Origin: Dipteris shenzhenensis
Taxonomy: Eukaryota; Polypodiophyta; Polypodiopsida; Gleicheniales
Assembly: GCA_047967505.1 (NCBI GenBank)
Contig: CM106541.1
DNA length: 64,000 nt
Direction: 5' to 3' (one strand)
The position numbers and the translations under genes are program-made. Positions 1-11,400 of this stretch are shown piece by piece; positions within the stretch are counted from its first letter, which is position 1; each line of letters starts with the position of its first letter. The notes under the pieces are model-generated. The model did no database searches. It saw only the letters and a program-made list of their open reading frames with translations, and was not told the DNA's origin.

Positions 1-133
1 CTAGAAGAAGTCGTGGCAATCCATCGTCCGGCAAAGCTAACAGCTCTAAAGCCCTTTCGGATAACTTGGCCTGTGTTTTTTAACGACACAAGCGAGGTTC
101 AATTTGATACTCCTCAAAGCTCCCAGGTTCAAA

Positions 134-220
134 ACTATATTTTGTGATCAATGTGCGACTACTAATAGATTAAAATCCTATTTTTCGTGATCAATGTGCG
201 TGTAATGGATAAAAATCCTT
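134..220. repeat. imperfect tandem duplication, about 50 bp unit
   Basis: Two neighbouring copies share GTGATCAATGTGCG followed by a run ending in AAAATCCT. The copies differ in length and by several bases. The rest of positions 1-700 shows no convincing gene; I see only short chance ORFs. Confidence 0.5.
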
Positions 221-699
221 CGAGACAAAAATGATATGTGGTCTGCTGGGGGCAATCTAATGTATTTTCAGCGGCTGTAGAAATGCAAGAAACATAAGGT
301 CGTAGGTGCACACCTGAATTTCGATGATGCGTGATGAAGTGGTGTATTTGCGAGCTTCCGAATTGTTGTAGAAGAACTCGGGAGGAGCCTGACGCTCGGG
401 TCGAGCAGCCATGGAGGCTGGTGGTGGAAGAAATTGCTAGGGCAAAAAGATGGAGGATTTCATGGAGGATTCACGTACATGGAAATGTATGAGAAGCTAA
501 GATGAATTTCAGCCTGCCCATTTTAAATTTTTATGTTGTTTAATTGGTCATGTGGCAAACATTCTAGTGTAGAGAAGCCAATGGTCGGACCAATAGATGA
601 AGTTTTTACGTGGCCAGCACGAGAGCGTTTTATGAAACTCTAAAATCTTGTGAAGCCATGTGGTAGATTCGGAGCCGTTTGATCAACTAAACTATTATT

Positions 700-773
700 A
701 GCTACTTACAATAGCCCATATAACTAGCAAGTGGCCCATATACTTACAATAGCCCATATAGCTAGCAAGTGGC
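700..773. repeat. tandem repeat, about 35 bp, two copies
   Basis: Two copies of a unit containing ACTTACAATAGCCCATATA and CTAGCAAGTGGCC lie next to each other. They mark the left edge of the decayed Helitron coding remains. Confidence 0.6.
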
Positions 774-1039
774 CAAGCATTCTAGTTTCCTCTATATTGG
801 TTATTGCCTGCAAAGTTTATCCAAATGTGGTCAATTCTTGAAACTGTGGATTGTAGCCAATGAGTTAATGGATGCTCCTCTTATTCATAGTTGTAAGGAA
901 TCTTGGCTTTTTTTTTTTAAGTCAATGCTTAAGTCCGCATTGATAAAAGTGTCTGTTGCATTTGTAGTAAATGTCAGGAGTGATTCCAGCGCTTTTGAAA
1001 GTATTGCAATTTTTGTTTGTGGATGTTTGTAAACATTGA

Positions 1040-1489
1040 TTATAGCCACTTCCTACATTGAATTTGATAGGAATATTGTAACACTTGAGCTCCTCCTTCA
1101 ATGTAATATTCATTTTTTATAACTTTCACGTATGGTTTGTTGTACGTTGTAATTCCCACCTCCTCTTCCTTTGCAATGTGGCAAAATCCTTGTATGGTAT
1201 GTGCATTCTTATGCTGTGCATGCGTCTCTTGTAGACAGAGTATTGTTGTAGACATGATACTTGGGCAACTTTGAATGTCTTTCTTGTGCGTGAGTAGTGA
1301 TCTTGTGTTTAGTGATTGAATGACATGTTGTCGGGTATGCACCTCAAAGAAGTCTATCTGTGAGAGTTTCCATTGCGATTCTTTTCGGGGCCGATTTATT
1401 TCATTGAGCACCATTGTGTCAACCTTGATATGTTTTTCCTCAATGTTGTTTAGCAAGAATAGTTTTGTAGGATCTTTTACGCTTCTCAT
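1040..1489 (-). pseudogene. Helitron helicase C-terminus fused to endonuclease-like domain (fragment)
   Basis: A 149-codon open frame. The first 45 or so residues resemble the end of a Pif1-like helicase. Residues 58-115 resemble the start of an endonuclease/exonuclease/phosphatase domain, with N-x-RSL, ILCLQETH and a GI-x-x-Y stretch. It continues in other frames to about 780. Endonuclease-bearing Helitrons (helentron-like) are known in animals and some other eukaryotes. That this plant copy belongs to them is inferred from the domain order. Confidence 0.55.
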
Positions 1490-2312
1490 TGTAGTTATTG
1501 AATCTTATGATCTTTGCTTTTCTTCTTGTCTTTGGTGTCTTCTTATCATGACTATATTCACTTATTAATTGTGCACGACACAGTTCATGTAGTTGTGGCA
1601 ATCTTTTTTGGTACATAGTAGTGCTTTTTGGCTCCATCTTCTCTAATTGCCACCTTCATTTTAATAACATTGTGCGCTCATCAAGAGGGCTAGTGTTTAT
1701 GTGTGTCTTCTAGTACTACTCGTAAAAGGTAGCGATAACGTAAGATAGACAGCTTGTTAAGCGGTTATGTGTTAAGTATTCAAAATTGCATTTCTTGTTT
1801 TGCACACACGCTCATTGGCTGGTGCCTTTGATATTATACTCTCATTTAATGCTTGCTTAACTGCTTCTTTGGTGGCTTTGTCTTCCTTTGCTATGTATGA
1901 AGTGCAATAACCATGCGGGTTGAGAATGAATTGATGTATGTGTTCACTCTCCAAAATATTGTTGCTATAGGATTGAAATTATTTATGAAGATATATTTTG
2001 GGTCTCTTCTTAAGAAAATTGTCAGTTCGTTTATTTTAGACCTTATTGTTTTTATAAACTCATGTTCTGCTATGTCCATGTGGTGTAACAATGTGTCAAA
2101 GTCCATTGTTAGTATTGTGAGTCATGTAGTAGAGATTGTATGCGCTTGAAAGTATCCCTATGTTGTGCATTGCTTTCTTTTGCTCTAAGTCATGATAGAA
2201 TTTCTGTTGCACGCACTGGTAGTCGTCGGAATCCAAATCTGCATGCACATCTTGCTTTCTTACATGTTTTTCAGTGTTTATGTGTTTGAATGTCCTTGTG
2301 TGGTGGCTCGAG

Positions 2313-2525
2313 TTACGAGGAATCCATTGTAATGTATCGATCTATGAATGCTATAATTTGTTGATTAGATGAAGATTGTATTATTGTTGGTGCATCTTCA
2401 GCCCATAAGAGGCCGTGGTCATGTTGGCTACCCCGATTTTGGAATTCAATCACAAAGAAATAGGCAAGTCCTTTCCCAACAATCATTGAGTCCTTTTGCA
2501 AGAGGTGTTTCATTGCATTAAGCAT
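2313..2525 (-). pseudogene. Helitron helitron-like N domain fragment
   Basis: Contains EFQNRGSQHDHGLLWAEDAP, which matches the conserved His-hydrophobic-His segment of Helitron Rep/helitron_like_N domains (HDH here; the usual form has two His around one residue). It is open for 70 codons. Neighbouring fragments on the same strand continue the same protein in other frames. Confidence 0.75.
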
Positions 2526-3486
2526 ATGTCATGTAGGTTTGACAGTGTTGCTACCTTTGTAACTTCTGATCAATTACTTCTGAGTTATTCCAAGCAATAA
2601 ATTAGAGGTTCCCACAACCTCTCCATTGTGGCAGCGGTCACAAAAAAAGTCAGAGATCCCAGTTGTCGAACCATTGCAAGAGATTCTTTTTTAGTTTGTG
2701 CTTATAGTCTAATGAAGTTTGAAGGCATGCCAAATCTTGGAATCCAATGTTGAATTGTAGTAGTTTCTCAATGTTTGTGTCAACTGTTGCTTCTCTCACA
2801 TGGAGTATTCTTCCATTAAGTTTTCCTTTTCTCATGCACACCCATGTTGAAGATAGAACTTGTCGAACTAATATCTTCATCGTTTTGAAGAATAAGTTCT
2901 CAATGTTTAATGCAAATCTTCTATCTTTATTTTGTAATTCCCATTGTGCTAAGGTTTGATAAGGTGTACATTTTGGGATAATGTATGCTCTTTGTTGACC
3001 ATAGAAATAACTGATATGCCAGCTCTTCACAATGTGTATCTTTGAATAATCTTAGAGGAATGAAACCTTTCAAAGGTGCAACTGTAGCGGTTTTGTCTTC
3101 AAAATCAACAACTTGTTGACTACTATACAAACCGTGAACTAATGTATCTATTTCAACGTCGCCTTCTCCTACCGTTGTGCAACCGGCATTGTTTCCTATT
3201 CATTGCTTGCAGTTGGAACCATCTATATGCACATGAAATTCTGTCCCAATTTGGTGCCATTAGGATAGGGGCTTTGATCAATCTCCACTTGATGGTTTTG
3301 AATGCTTGTTCACATTCTTTTGTCTATATGAAATTGACTAGGACCTTATACAAGGGCCTTGCAATCATGGCATACCTAAGTATGAACCTTCTATAGTATC
3401 TGGCATGGCCCATGAAAACTTGGACACCCTTTGCACTTTTCTTACTAGGCAATCTTGCACCGTAATCTTGGCAGGAGATATTGCTA

Positions 3487-3696
3487 AGATTACAGTGCAA
3501 GATCATTGTCCCATTTTGAAGATTACAGTGCAAGATCACTGTCCCATTTGACACTTGATGAAGAATGGCACTTCCACCTCTTCTGATTATAGAGATTACA
3601 ATGCAAGATCACTATCCCATTTCAAAGATTACAGTGCAAGATCACTGTCCCATTTGACACTTGATGAAGAATGGCACGTCCACCTCTTCTGATTCT
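3487..3696. repeat. 106-bp composite tandem repeat
   Basis: Two 106-bp copies (3487-3592 and 3593-3696) each contain two shorter modules beginning AGATTACAGTGCAAGATCA and then a GACACTTGATGAAGAATGG segment. It lies where the gypsy reverse transcriptase core should be. Confidence 0.75.
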
Positions 3697-3701
3697 TCAT
3701 C

Positions 3702-4112
3702 CTAGATTGGTGCTTCTAGTTGGATTATTTGTGCATCCACATCTGGCAACATTGGATGTGTTGTTTTATAGTTATCTATTGTGGACAATGCATGTATCCA
3801 ATTGTTGATGTCACTTTGCATATCTCCTTCTATGGGTTTCAATACATTTGCAGGTAAAGGGGATGCATGATTGGTGGCTGTAGTGGAAGAACTGTCCTCA
3901 ATATTTATGGGAATAGTGGATTTGATTTCCCCTATTCCCAAATTAATATTGACAGCGATTTCTCTGTTTGGGATTGTGATCCGATCAGTACCCCAATCAT
4001 GGAGTACCAAAGCTTCTTGAAGCCATGGTCTTCCCAACAATATCTGGTATGTTGTGGATTCCTTGGGGAGATCCAAGATAGTAGACCTGACTCCATCAAT
4101 TTTTGTTGACAC
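3702..4112 (-). pseudogene. gypsy protease/RT linker fragment
   Basis: A 136-codon frame starting in a stretch that resembles the end of a retropepsin-like domain. YQILLGRPWLQ and LHDWGTDRITI are characteristic of Ty3/gypsy polyproteins between protease and reverse transcriptase. The catalytic D-[TS]-G lies outside this open stretch and was not seen. Confidence 0.6.
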
Positions 4113-4959
4113 ATTGTCAACGATGCCTACTGGCTTCCATTTTAGTGTGGTCGGCTAGAGGGATATGTTGAATGGAGCCTTTTGCATTGGAGGTAAATTC
4201 TTTATATAGAGCTCTTGCTTAAATGTTTACTCTATCTCTGTCGTCCACTATTGCAAGGTATTGGCCATAGGCTTTATGCTCCAGTGGGATGGTTACATTT
4301 TTTATGTCATCCCTATCACTAAATTATAATGAAATAACCTTATCTTCTTCTTCATGTGGGGGGAAGCATTGCAAAGATTCTATCCATCCCTTGAAACTCT
4401 CCCACACTGTTGGGCAATTTCTCAGTAAGTTTCCAATTAGCTTCGTGAGATGGGGCAGCTTATCAAGCTGGCTAATGTGGTACCATCCAATTGGGGATGT
4501 ATTGTCTATTGCTCCATTACCCTTTGGAAGGTGTTGGGATCAATCATCATTATTGTGTCCATGCTAGGTGATGAGGGTGCTCTAACCTCTGCTTTTGCTA
4601 TCTTGTCTGCCTCAAATTTTGCTTGCTCTTGTTGTATCCACTGCTTCAAGGCTTGATAATAACAAGCTTTTTCAATTTCCACATTGGAGTAGGCTTCCTT
4701 TGCTTCTTGGGTAGCACTGCCCATAGATGTGCTAGGAATGGCCTCACTCAGTTGTGGGATTGGCGAGGCTTGTTTCGCTAGAGGGCTCTTTGCTTTTTGA
4801 GTGGAAAAGAGTTTTTGTCGTGCCACTTCTTTTGTTGTCTTGTTATGACCAAGGCTGGCTGTGATACCACACTTTGTGTAGCCACACTATGATTTTCCAC
4901 ACATCATCCCCAAGGTTACATCAGGTTTTACTTCATTAGTTGGTTGAGGCTTTGCTCTG

Positions 4960-5082
4960 AGTGGACAATCCATGCATGCATGCTCAACTCCACAATCTTT
5001 GCACACAGGTTGGAAAGTACTGGGGCTACCTTTGTGATGGCACTCATCAATCCGATGGTTTCCCCCACAACCAAAACATTTG
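4960..5082 (-). pseudogene. gypsy gag zinc-knuckle pair
   Basis: In one minus-strand frame two Cys/His boxes follow each other: CFGCGGNHRIDEC and CKDCGVEHACMDC. Both have spacing C-x2-C-x3-H-x4-C, one residue shorter than the standard retroviral C-x2-C-x4-H-x4-C knuckle. The reading frame is open across both boxes. Confidence 0.6.
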
Positions 5083-5299
5083 AAGGGTTCTGTTCATACT
5101 CATATTGAGGTTCCAACTCTTTGGGTTGGAGTTGTTGCACTAGAACCACTAGAGAAAGATTGGGGGCTTGAGGATACTGTGGAGGATTGGGATTTCTCAA
5201 TAGTTGAGGCACTCGTATCCTCACCTGGAAGGGATTAAGCTGTGACACTTTTGCATTGGGTGCTAGTGTGAGGATATCAATCAGGTTTTCAGCACAGTC

Positions 5300-6060
5300 T
5301 CAAGAGAGCTAAAACACAAGGACATGGAGACGATGGAAGACTTGATCAAAAAATATGGGAGGCAAGTTCGTGACCGCAAGGAAGGTACAATATGCTCCAT
5401 GGTTGAAAGGATGTATGATTGAAAGAGCTTTATTCTACCTTTCATACAAAAAGGTGGTGATGCCTTGATAGGTCATAGCGCTACACACTACTTTCACATT
5501 TTCTTAAAGGATGAAAAACTAGTGATGCAGTGGCAGCACTATTCTCATGATACAACATGGGAACCCAATTAACCTTACAGTCTCTTTTAACTTCAATTCT
5601 GAGCAAAGAAATGCATCCACCATGGGCTCCTATAAAATAATTCAATGATAAATGTCTCAGCATGGATGCATGAACAACTCAGAGGTCTTAGAAGACCAAT
5701 GCACCAACATCCTGTAACTCATGTGCCAGGCCTGATAACTAGACCCTATCAATGCCAATACATGGCTCCCACAGTACATCCCCCTCTTGACTCCAGGGAC
5801 TAACTAGGAACATGGAGCCACACACCATAAAAACAATACATCATTTTAGGAGGACTCTCCAAGGCAGAGAACCTTATCGACTCTTCAAACATTCATTTTA
5901 GAGGGACTACTCAAGGCAGAGAACCTTTAACTTAAACATATAAAAAATATAAAAGATTTCATTCATTTTATGCATAGCAAGGGCAAAGAACCCATGAGCT
6001 TGAAGTAGCTACCGCACAAGAGTGTGCACATCCTGATGCAAAGAGGTATGTCGGTGAAGA
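5300..6060. other. no gene recognised
   Basis: One plus-strand frame around 5310-5420 reads like coding sequence (charged, ending in a stop near 5422), but I cannot match it to a family. The remainder shows no clear feature apart from a repeated phrase around ggactctccaaggcagagaacc (5850-5930). Confidence 0.3.
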
Positions 6061-6089
6061 ACCAAGTGAGGATGCCCTCGAATGATGTG

Positions 6090-6990
6090 TCAATGGGTGA
6101 GGGGGTGGGGACCCTGAGGGGGTAGAGAGAAGTGGGTGGGGGTGAAAAGAGGTGAGAGATGGGGGTGGTGTGAGAGGGATGGGCTAGAGGGTGGAACGAG
6201 TTGGTGGCTTGAGAGAGATGGTGGGGTGAACAAAAGTGGTCGGATAGAGGGAGGTACAGAGATGGTGGGAGGAGGGGGAATGTGGGGTGGGGGGGGAAAG
6301 GGAGATGGAGGGAGGTAGAGAGATAATGGAAGGGAGATGGTGGGGTGGAGGGGGATGGCGGGAGGTAGAGATATGGTATTGTGCAGGGAGATGGGGATAT
6401 AGAGTTACGTAGAGAGATGGTGGGAGGAAGGGGGATGGTGGGGTGGAGGGGGGAAAGAGGGATGGAGGGAGGTAGAGAGATGGTGGGGTGGAGGGGGATG
6501 GAGGGAGGTAGAGAGATGGTGGAGTGGAGGGAGATGGGGGTGTAGAGGGAGGTAGAGAGATGGTGGGGTGGAAAGAATGAAGGGGGACTACCTTGAGTGT
6601 TGGAGGTGGAGGTAGTGGGTGGGGGATTTTTGACAGAAAAGTGATGGTGGAGGAGGGGATGGGCAAAAAAAGGGGAACTAGTGGGAGGGAGATGGATGGA
6701 AAAAGGGGAGGTAGTGGTGGGGAGGGAGATGATGGGAGGTGGTGGAGATGGAGTGGGGAGCTTGACGAAAAAAGGGTGGTGAGGGGATGGATGACGGAAG
6801 TGGTGGTAGAGGGAGGAGGTTGACAGAAAAAGTGGTGGTGGTGGTGATGGACGGAAGATGGAGGTAGACGGAAAATATGGAGGCTTGATGGAATTTGGAG
6901 AAGGAAGAGAGATGAAAGTGGCTTGGAAAAGTGAGCGGAAAGAAGCGAAGAGGGGGGGGGGGTGTTGTTGGTTTTATGGGACTAGTGGAA
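6090..6990. repeat. purine-rich GGTGG/GAGATGG minisatellite
   Basis: About 900 bp are almost entirely purine plus T on the plus strand, with irregular repeats of GGAGGTAGAGAGATGGTGG and GGTGGAGGG. Long proline/serine-rich open frames on the minus strand are a by-product of this composition. A run of ten Gs lies at about 6953-6962. Confidence 0.85.
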
Positions 6991-6999
6991 AACCTGCAC

Positions 7000-8160
7000 A
7001 TTTATGCGGCAAGTGCAAGGAAAATTAATGAAATTTGTATGTGATAGATGCCTTCACATATAACCACCTTGGTCATAATGAGGTCGTAAGCAGCATTTGA
7101 ATTTGGATTTGTGTGTATGTAGTCTTCTACCAAGTTCCCATCCTTAAGAAGAACGAAAATTAATTGAGAGGAGAAGATCTTAGCCCTAAGCTTCGGCTGA
7201 TGCTAGCTTCTCCTCTCCTCCTCCTCGTTATTTCAACTCATACATGATTATCACTAGACTTTGCTACTCACTACTACTGCTATTGCAAGTATTAGGACAG
7301 GAACAGTTCCACCATTCTCAAATTTACAACAAAAGCTCATTAGTGCATAAGTACCATGCCCCCAATTTTTGTGCACAAATTGAGAAAATCCTTGGGCAAT
7401 CTCTCATTGAAACAACTCTTTCCTAGTTACCTTTGCATGTGGCTATCCTTAGGTCTGCTCAATAGCTACAAAACATAGTCTTCGTTACGTTATTATATCC
7501 GTATAACATTGAAGAAGAAAGTTTCCTTTCTCATCTTCTCATTCCCTTGGTGTAGTTTTGCCACTAGCTTGCAACAACAATCCACAAGCCACTCCCTTTT
7601 CTCCACCAATCACATCAAGGTCATGAAGTAAAGTTGCTAGGTACTTGCTCATCACCCCCTCCACATTTATGACCTTTCAATCTTTCCCATATATTCCAAT
7701 TTTCATTCACCTCCACATCCTTGTTCCCTTGGGTTTAGTTTCACATGCATTCAAGACTTTTTGACTTCACATGCCTCATCTCACTCTGAGATGCCTACAT
7801 GATGCCTACATGTCACCTCTCCATAGCTTGCGTACACAAAGCTTGCAATCGGCTGCAAATAGAAAGCTATGGGCACAGGTGGCCCATGGCAATCATAAGC
7901 CTTCTCCTGATATTGCCTCCAAAACATCAGTAAATAGCCCGCCTACGTCAATTTAAACTACCATGAATCCCTTCAACAATCACAACTCCTCTAGAATAAT
8001 ATTGATCACCATATTTCCCTGGAGTAGGAAATCTATGGGCAAAATTGTGGTTGACGATGAATGTGCAATGACAAAACCTGGATGGAAGATGGCAAGTTCA
8101 AGCTTCTCTACAATGTCTCAAGTGGAAAGGATAATGATCAAACCTTATGGTTTACGGAGG
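7000..8160. other. no gene recognised
   Basis: Only short chance ORFs. No domain, RNA gene or clear repeat was seen until the tandem repeat that begins near 8171. Confidence 0.4.
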
Positions 8161-8170
8161 TGCAAATTGG

Positions 8171-8285
8171 TTCTTCGAACTATTTTGCATTCATTAGATG
8201 GCTTGCAAGCCTCAAACACAACACGCAGGGAGTATTGCTCGTCTTTGAACCATTTCGCATTGATCAGATGGCTTCAAACACAAAC
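8171..8285. repeat. left part of a 63-70 bp tandem repeat split by the LINE
   Basis: Units begin at 8171 (TTCTTCGAACTATTTTGCAT) and 8241 (TCTTTGAACCATTTCGCAT). A third unit (TCTTCAAACTATTTCACAT) sits at 14092, just past the LINE. Removing the LINE and one target-site copy restores a continuous array with periods of 70 and 63 bp. Confidence 0.75.
8270..8285. repeat. left target-site duplication of LINE
   Basis: GGCTTCAAACACAAAC, identical over 16 bp to 14058-14073. It is followed directly by nine Ts, the complement of the LINE poly(A) tail. Confidence 0.9.
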
Positions 8286-8492
8286 TTTTTTTTTGGTTGG
8301 TGAAACCAGTAACTATAAAATTAGCATGAAATCAGTGTACATGACATTAGACTCCAAAAAAGAGCCTAATGGAAGAACTTAAAAACAGTGAGAAAACACT
8401 TCAAGGCTAGTAGCATCCAAGTCCCTCGCAGCATAACTATCATATAAAGATTGCTTGAGGGACATTTTGAAGAAAGCATATGCCTAAGGAAA

Positions 8493-11400
8493 CTATTGTC
8501 CCATCCTAAAATTCAATCTCTGTGTCCAAATAGTCCATAGTACCCAAAAACGAGCCCAGTGAAAGAAAAGGAGGAATGGAGACATCTGAGATGAGAAGCA
8601 TCCAAACATCCAGAAGAGTTTCCCGAATCTGATAGAGGGAAACCGAAGCCACATCAAGTGAGAGACATGAGTGATCAATATCTGAGAGTGCGGGCAAGAC
8701 CAGAACAAATGGGGAACTGTCTCACGGTGATGCGAGCAACGGGGGCAGGAAGAGGAAGCAAAACGACGTGCTTCCAATTTCACCCCAATGGAAAAAGCTC
8801 CAACTATACATTTCCAAAAGAAAAGCCTCTGTTTCAATGGCAATTTAGCTTTCCAATTTTTCTTGAGTTTTGATTGCCACCAAGATAAAGGCCTATCCAA
8901 ATTCCAAAGAGTGTTGGCATGCTTATCAATCCATGGCAGTGGAAGAAGAAATCTGTAGACCATCGAGGATGTCAAATTATGCATTGAAAGTGAACAGGTA
9001 GCAGGAGACAAGGAAGTCCAGTCTAGTAATCTGTCCTGTACAAACAGCGGAGGAACAGGAACAAATGGCTGCAACATAGTTGTAAGTATTCTCCAAATAG
9101 GCCTATGATGTAGACCCAAGGGGAATGTCCTGCAAGCTTGTGGAAATGAAAGCACATAACCATGTTGATCCACGACATCTTCGACAAATCTTATGCCCAA
9201 TTTCATAACATTATATGCTTTAATAGGTGCCTGTAAAGCAAGAGGCGATTCAAACACCTTGCTCCAATGGATGCTTTCCAAACGAAGAAAGATTATATGC
9301 TTTAATAGGTGCTTGTAAAGCAAGAGGCGATTCAAACACCTTGCTCCAATGGATGCTTTCCAAACGAAGAGAATTACCATGATGGGAGGAAGCACCTGAC
9401 CATTTAGCATAGGAGAGAATTCTCTTCCAATCATGAATAAAAGCGGTAGAAACAAGACAGCCAGGAATTTTCCCCTAAAATGTAGTCATGACTTCTTCCC
9501 AGTGATCTGTAATCTAATGCCCATATGCATGGGACTTCATGTTTCCACACATAGCTGCTAACATTGCCCATGGCTGTTTTTGCTGAAAAATTTCAGCAAT
9601 CATAGTGCTCTTTCTTGCCAACATATGAAACTGAAGATTGAGAATATTCAGTCCCCCATGAGTCTTAGGAGAACAAACAGACTGCATGGGAAGTAGTCGC
9701 AAAGCCTTTTTGTGAGATTTACTTTTCCAAAATATCTCCATAGCCTGGGACATATAGGAAGCCAAATGCTTAAAAGACCAGTGAAGAAGAGGCAAATAAA
9801 ATTGCACATATGCCATAATGATAGACTGTACTATCCGAAGTCGAACATGTAGAGGCCAAGTTGACAAGTGCCAGTATTCCAGCTTCTTGTTAATCTTTTG
9901 AAGCACCCATTTAAGCTGTCGTTGAGGGGTAATATTCCAGCCAATGGAATACCCTAAATGCCTCACAATGGTATGAGAAGAAATAATGTGGCCTGGCCAG
10001 AGAAGTGCATGCCAATCAGCTTCTTTCAATGCTAGAAGATTCCATTTCTGAAAGTTGATATGCAGTCCAACAGCTATGCCAAAATCATTCAAAGTATGCT
10101 GATCGATTTACCAATTTTAATCTATCTCGCTTTTTTTCATGGGAAAAAGGCATCAAATGAGAGAGGTCACGTCGAGAATTCCTGGGCATGAAATATGAAT
10201 CATCAGCATATGCCTGTGCAAGAAACGGCTGTGCACCTGGAATTTGCAAGCCATGAAGTTGCCCAGTATCTGCAAGATGGTCCATATGCAACAATAACGG
10301 ATGAGTAGCAATGGCATACAGTGGCGAACTAAGAGGACATCCCTGTCTCACTGAACGGGTCATAGTCCATGTCCTTGACAACCCACTACCAAGCAGACAC
10401 TGCACAGTGGCATGAGAATACAACCAGTAAATAACATGGACCAGCCGAGGGCCAAATCCCAATTTATGCATAGCTTGAGAAATAAAATCCCAATGGACAG
10501 TATCAAATGCTTTCGCAATGTCCACTTGCAGAATGAGAACATCTTGTTTAGAATATTTGGCATACTCAATTGCAAGCAAAACATTAAAGATATTGTCAGT
10601 AATCTGCCTTCTGGGAACAAACCCATACTGCCTGGGATGAAGTCCTGCCTGCAAGATAAATCGAACCCTAAGGACAATCATCTTGGCAATGAGTTTGTAA
10701 ATGACTAGCATAAGAGATATGGGCCGCCAATCAGCCATTGTCGGGGATCAATTTGACAAGGCCATGTTTCCAAGAAGGAGGAAGAGATTGTTCTGCCCAA
10801 GCATGATTGATCATAAGAAGAAGAGTGTCCTTGAGATCACCCCAAAATGCACGGAAAAATTCAACAGTCAATCCATCCCAACCAGGAGAGCTGCCTTTAC
10901 ATAAATGACTCAAAGCATCATCTAGTTCATTAAGCATAAATGGCTGCTCCAATGCATGAGCCTGTTCCCGAGACAATAAAGGCTGAACATGCATAAGAAA
11001 CTGAGACCTAGCTGCATTCACTTGCATCGAATAATCAGGCTGAGGAGAAAAGAGATGCTGAAAATGACTAGAGCATTGCGATTCCAATTCTGATTTAGAG
11101 GTGGTCCAGGTGCCATCATCCTGCCTGATCCTGCAAATATCCTCCTTTCGCCTATCCGCATGCAAGCTTTTAAAGAAGGCCTTGGAGGAGCAAACCTTAT
11201 CCAAGAGGGGTTTCATGCAAGCTCGGATTTGTTTGCCACTTCTTTAATTTGCGAAGATCATTTTGATGAATGATATGAACTGCATAAGCGCAAGAATCCT
11301 GTTCAAAGGAGGTGAGCTACCTAAGAGCTGATTACATCCATTTGTTGCTTGTGAGATTGAGCCCATTTCAGCATAAGCCTGAGGTTTTCCATGTGACTCC

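Larger units (their letters stand above)
770..3130 (-). mobile_element. decayed Helitron with endonuclease tail
   Basis: Read on the minus strand from 3130 to 770, broken frames give the familiar order of Helitron proteins. A CEELAY-containing N-terminal stretch (3130-2927) is followed by the helitron-like N domain with FQNRG and HDHGLLWAEDAP (2525-2400). Next come an RRDPKYIF stretch (2050-1990), a TSYIAKEDKATKEA stretch (1910-1850) and an IIRFNNYN stretch (about 1500). The sequence then jumps to what looks like the very end of a Pif1-type helicase (IKVDTMVLNEINR, about 1420) and an endonuclease-like segment (LNTRSL, then CLQETH, about 1310-1210; a possible IDHIW near 830). The bulk of the helicase, including any Walker motif, is absent. 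Several frameshifts separate the pieces, so it is not autonomous. The termini (5' TC, 3' hairpin-CTRR) were not located. The family call is firm for the N-terminal pieces and less so for the endonuclease. Confidence 0.75.
3135..5300 (-). mobile_element. decayed Ty3/gypsy retrotransposon fragment
   Basis: On the minus strand the order is gag with two zinc knuckles (about 5080-4960), a Gln/Lys-rich gag region (4826-4506), the protease-to-RT linker (4112-3702, with YQILLGRPWLQEA and DWGTDRI), and then the RT/RNase H junction (3450-3330, with FMGHARYYRRFI and ARPLY). A KAPIL-like RNase H entry lies near 3280. Most of the RT, including the YxDD box, is missing between 3702 and 3555, where a tandem repeat sits instead. 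No LTRs were found. The left end abuts the Helitron remains at about 3135. Confidence 0.7.

Noticed and set aside
6184-7001. Long Pro/Ser/His-rich ORFs on the minus strand
   Set aside because: They follow purely from the GGTGG/GGA purine tract; no stop-free selection or domain is visible.
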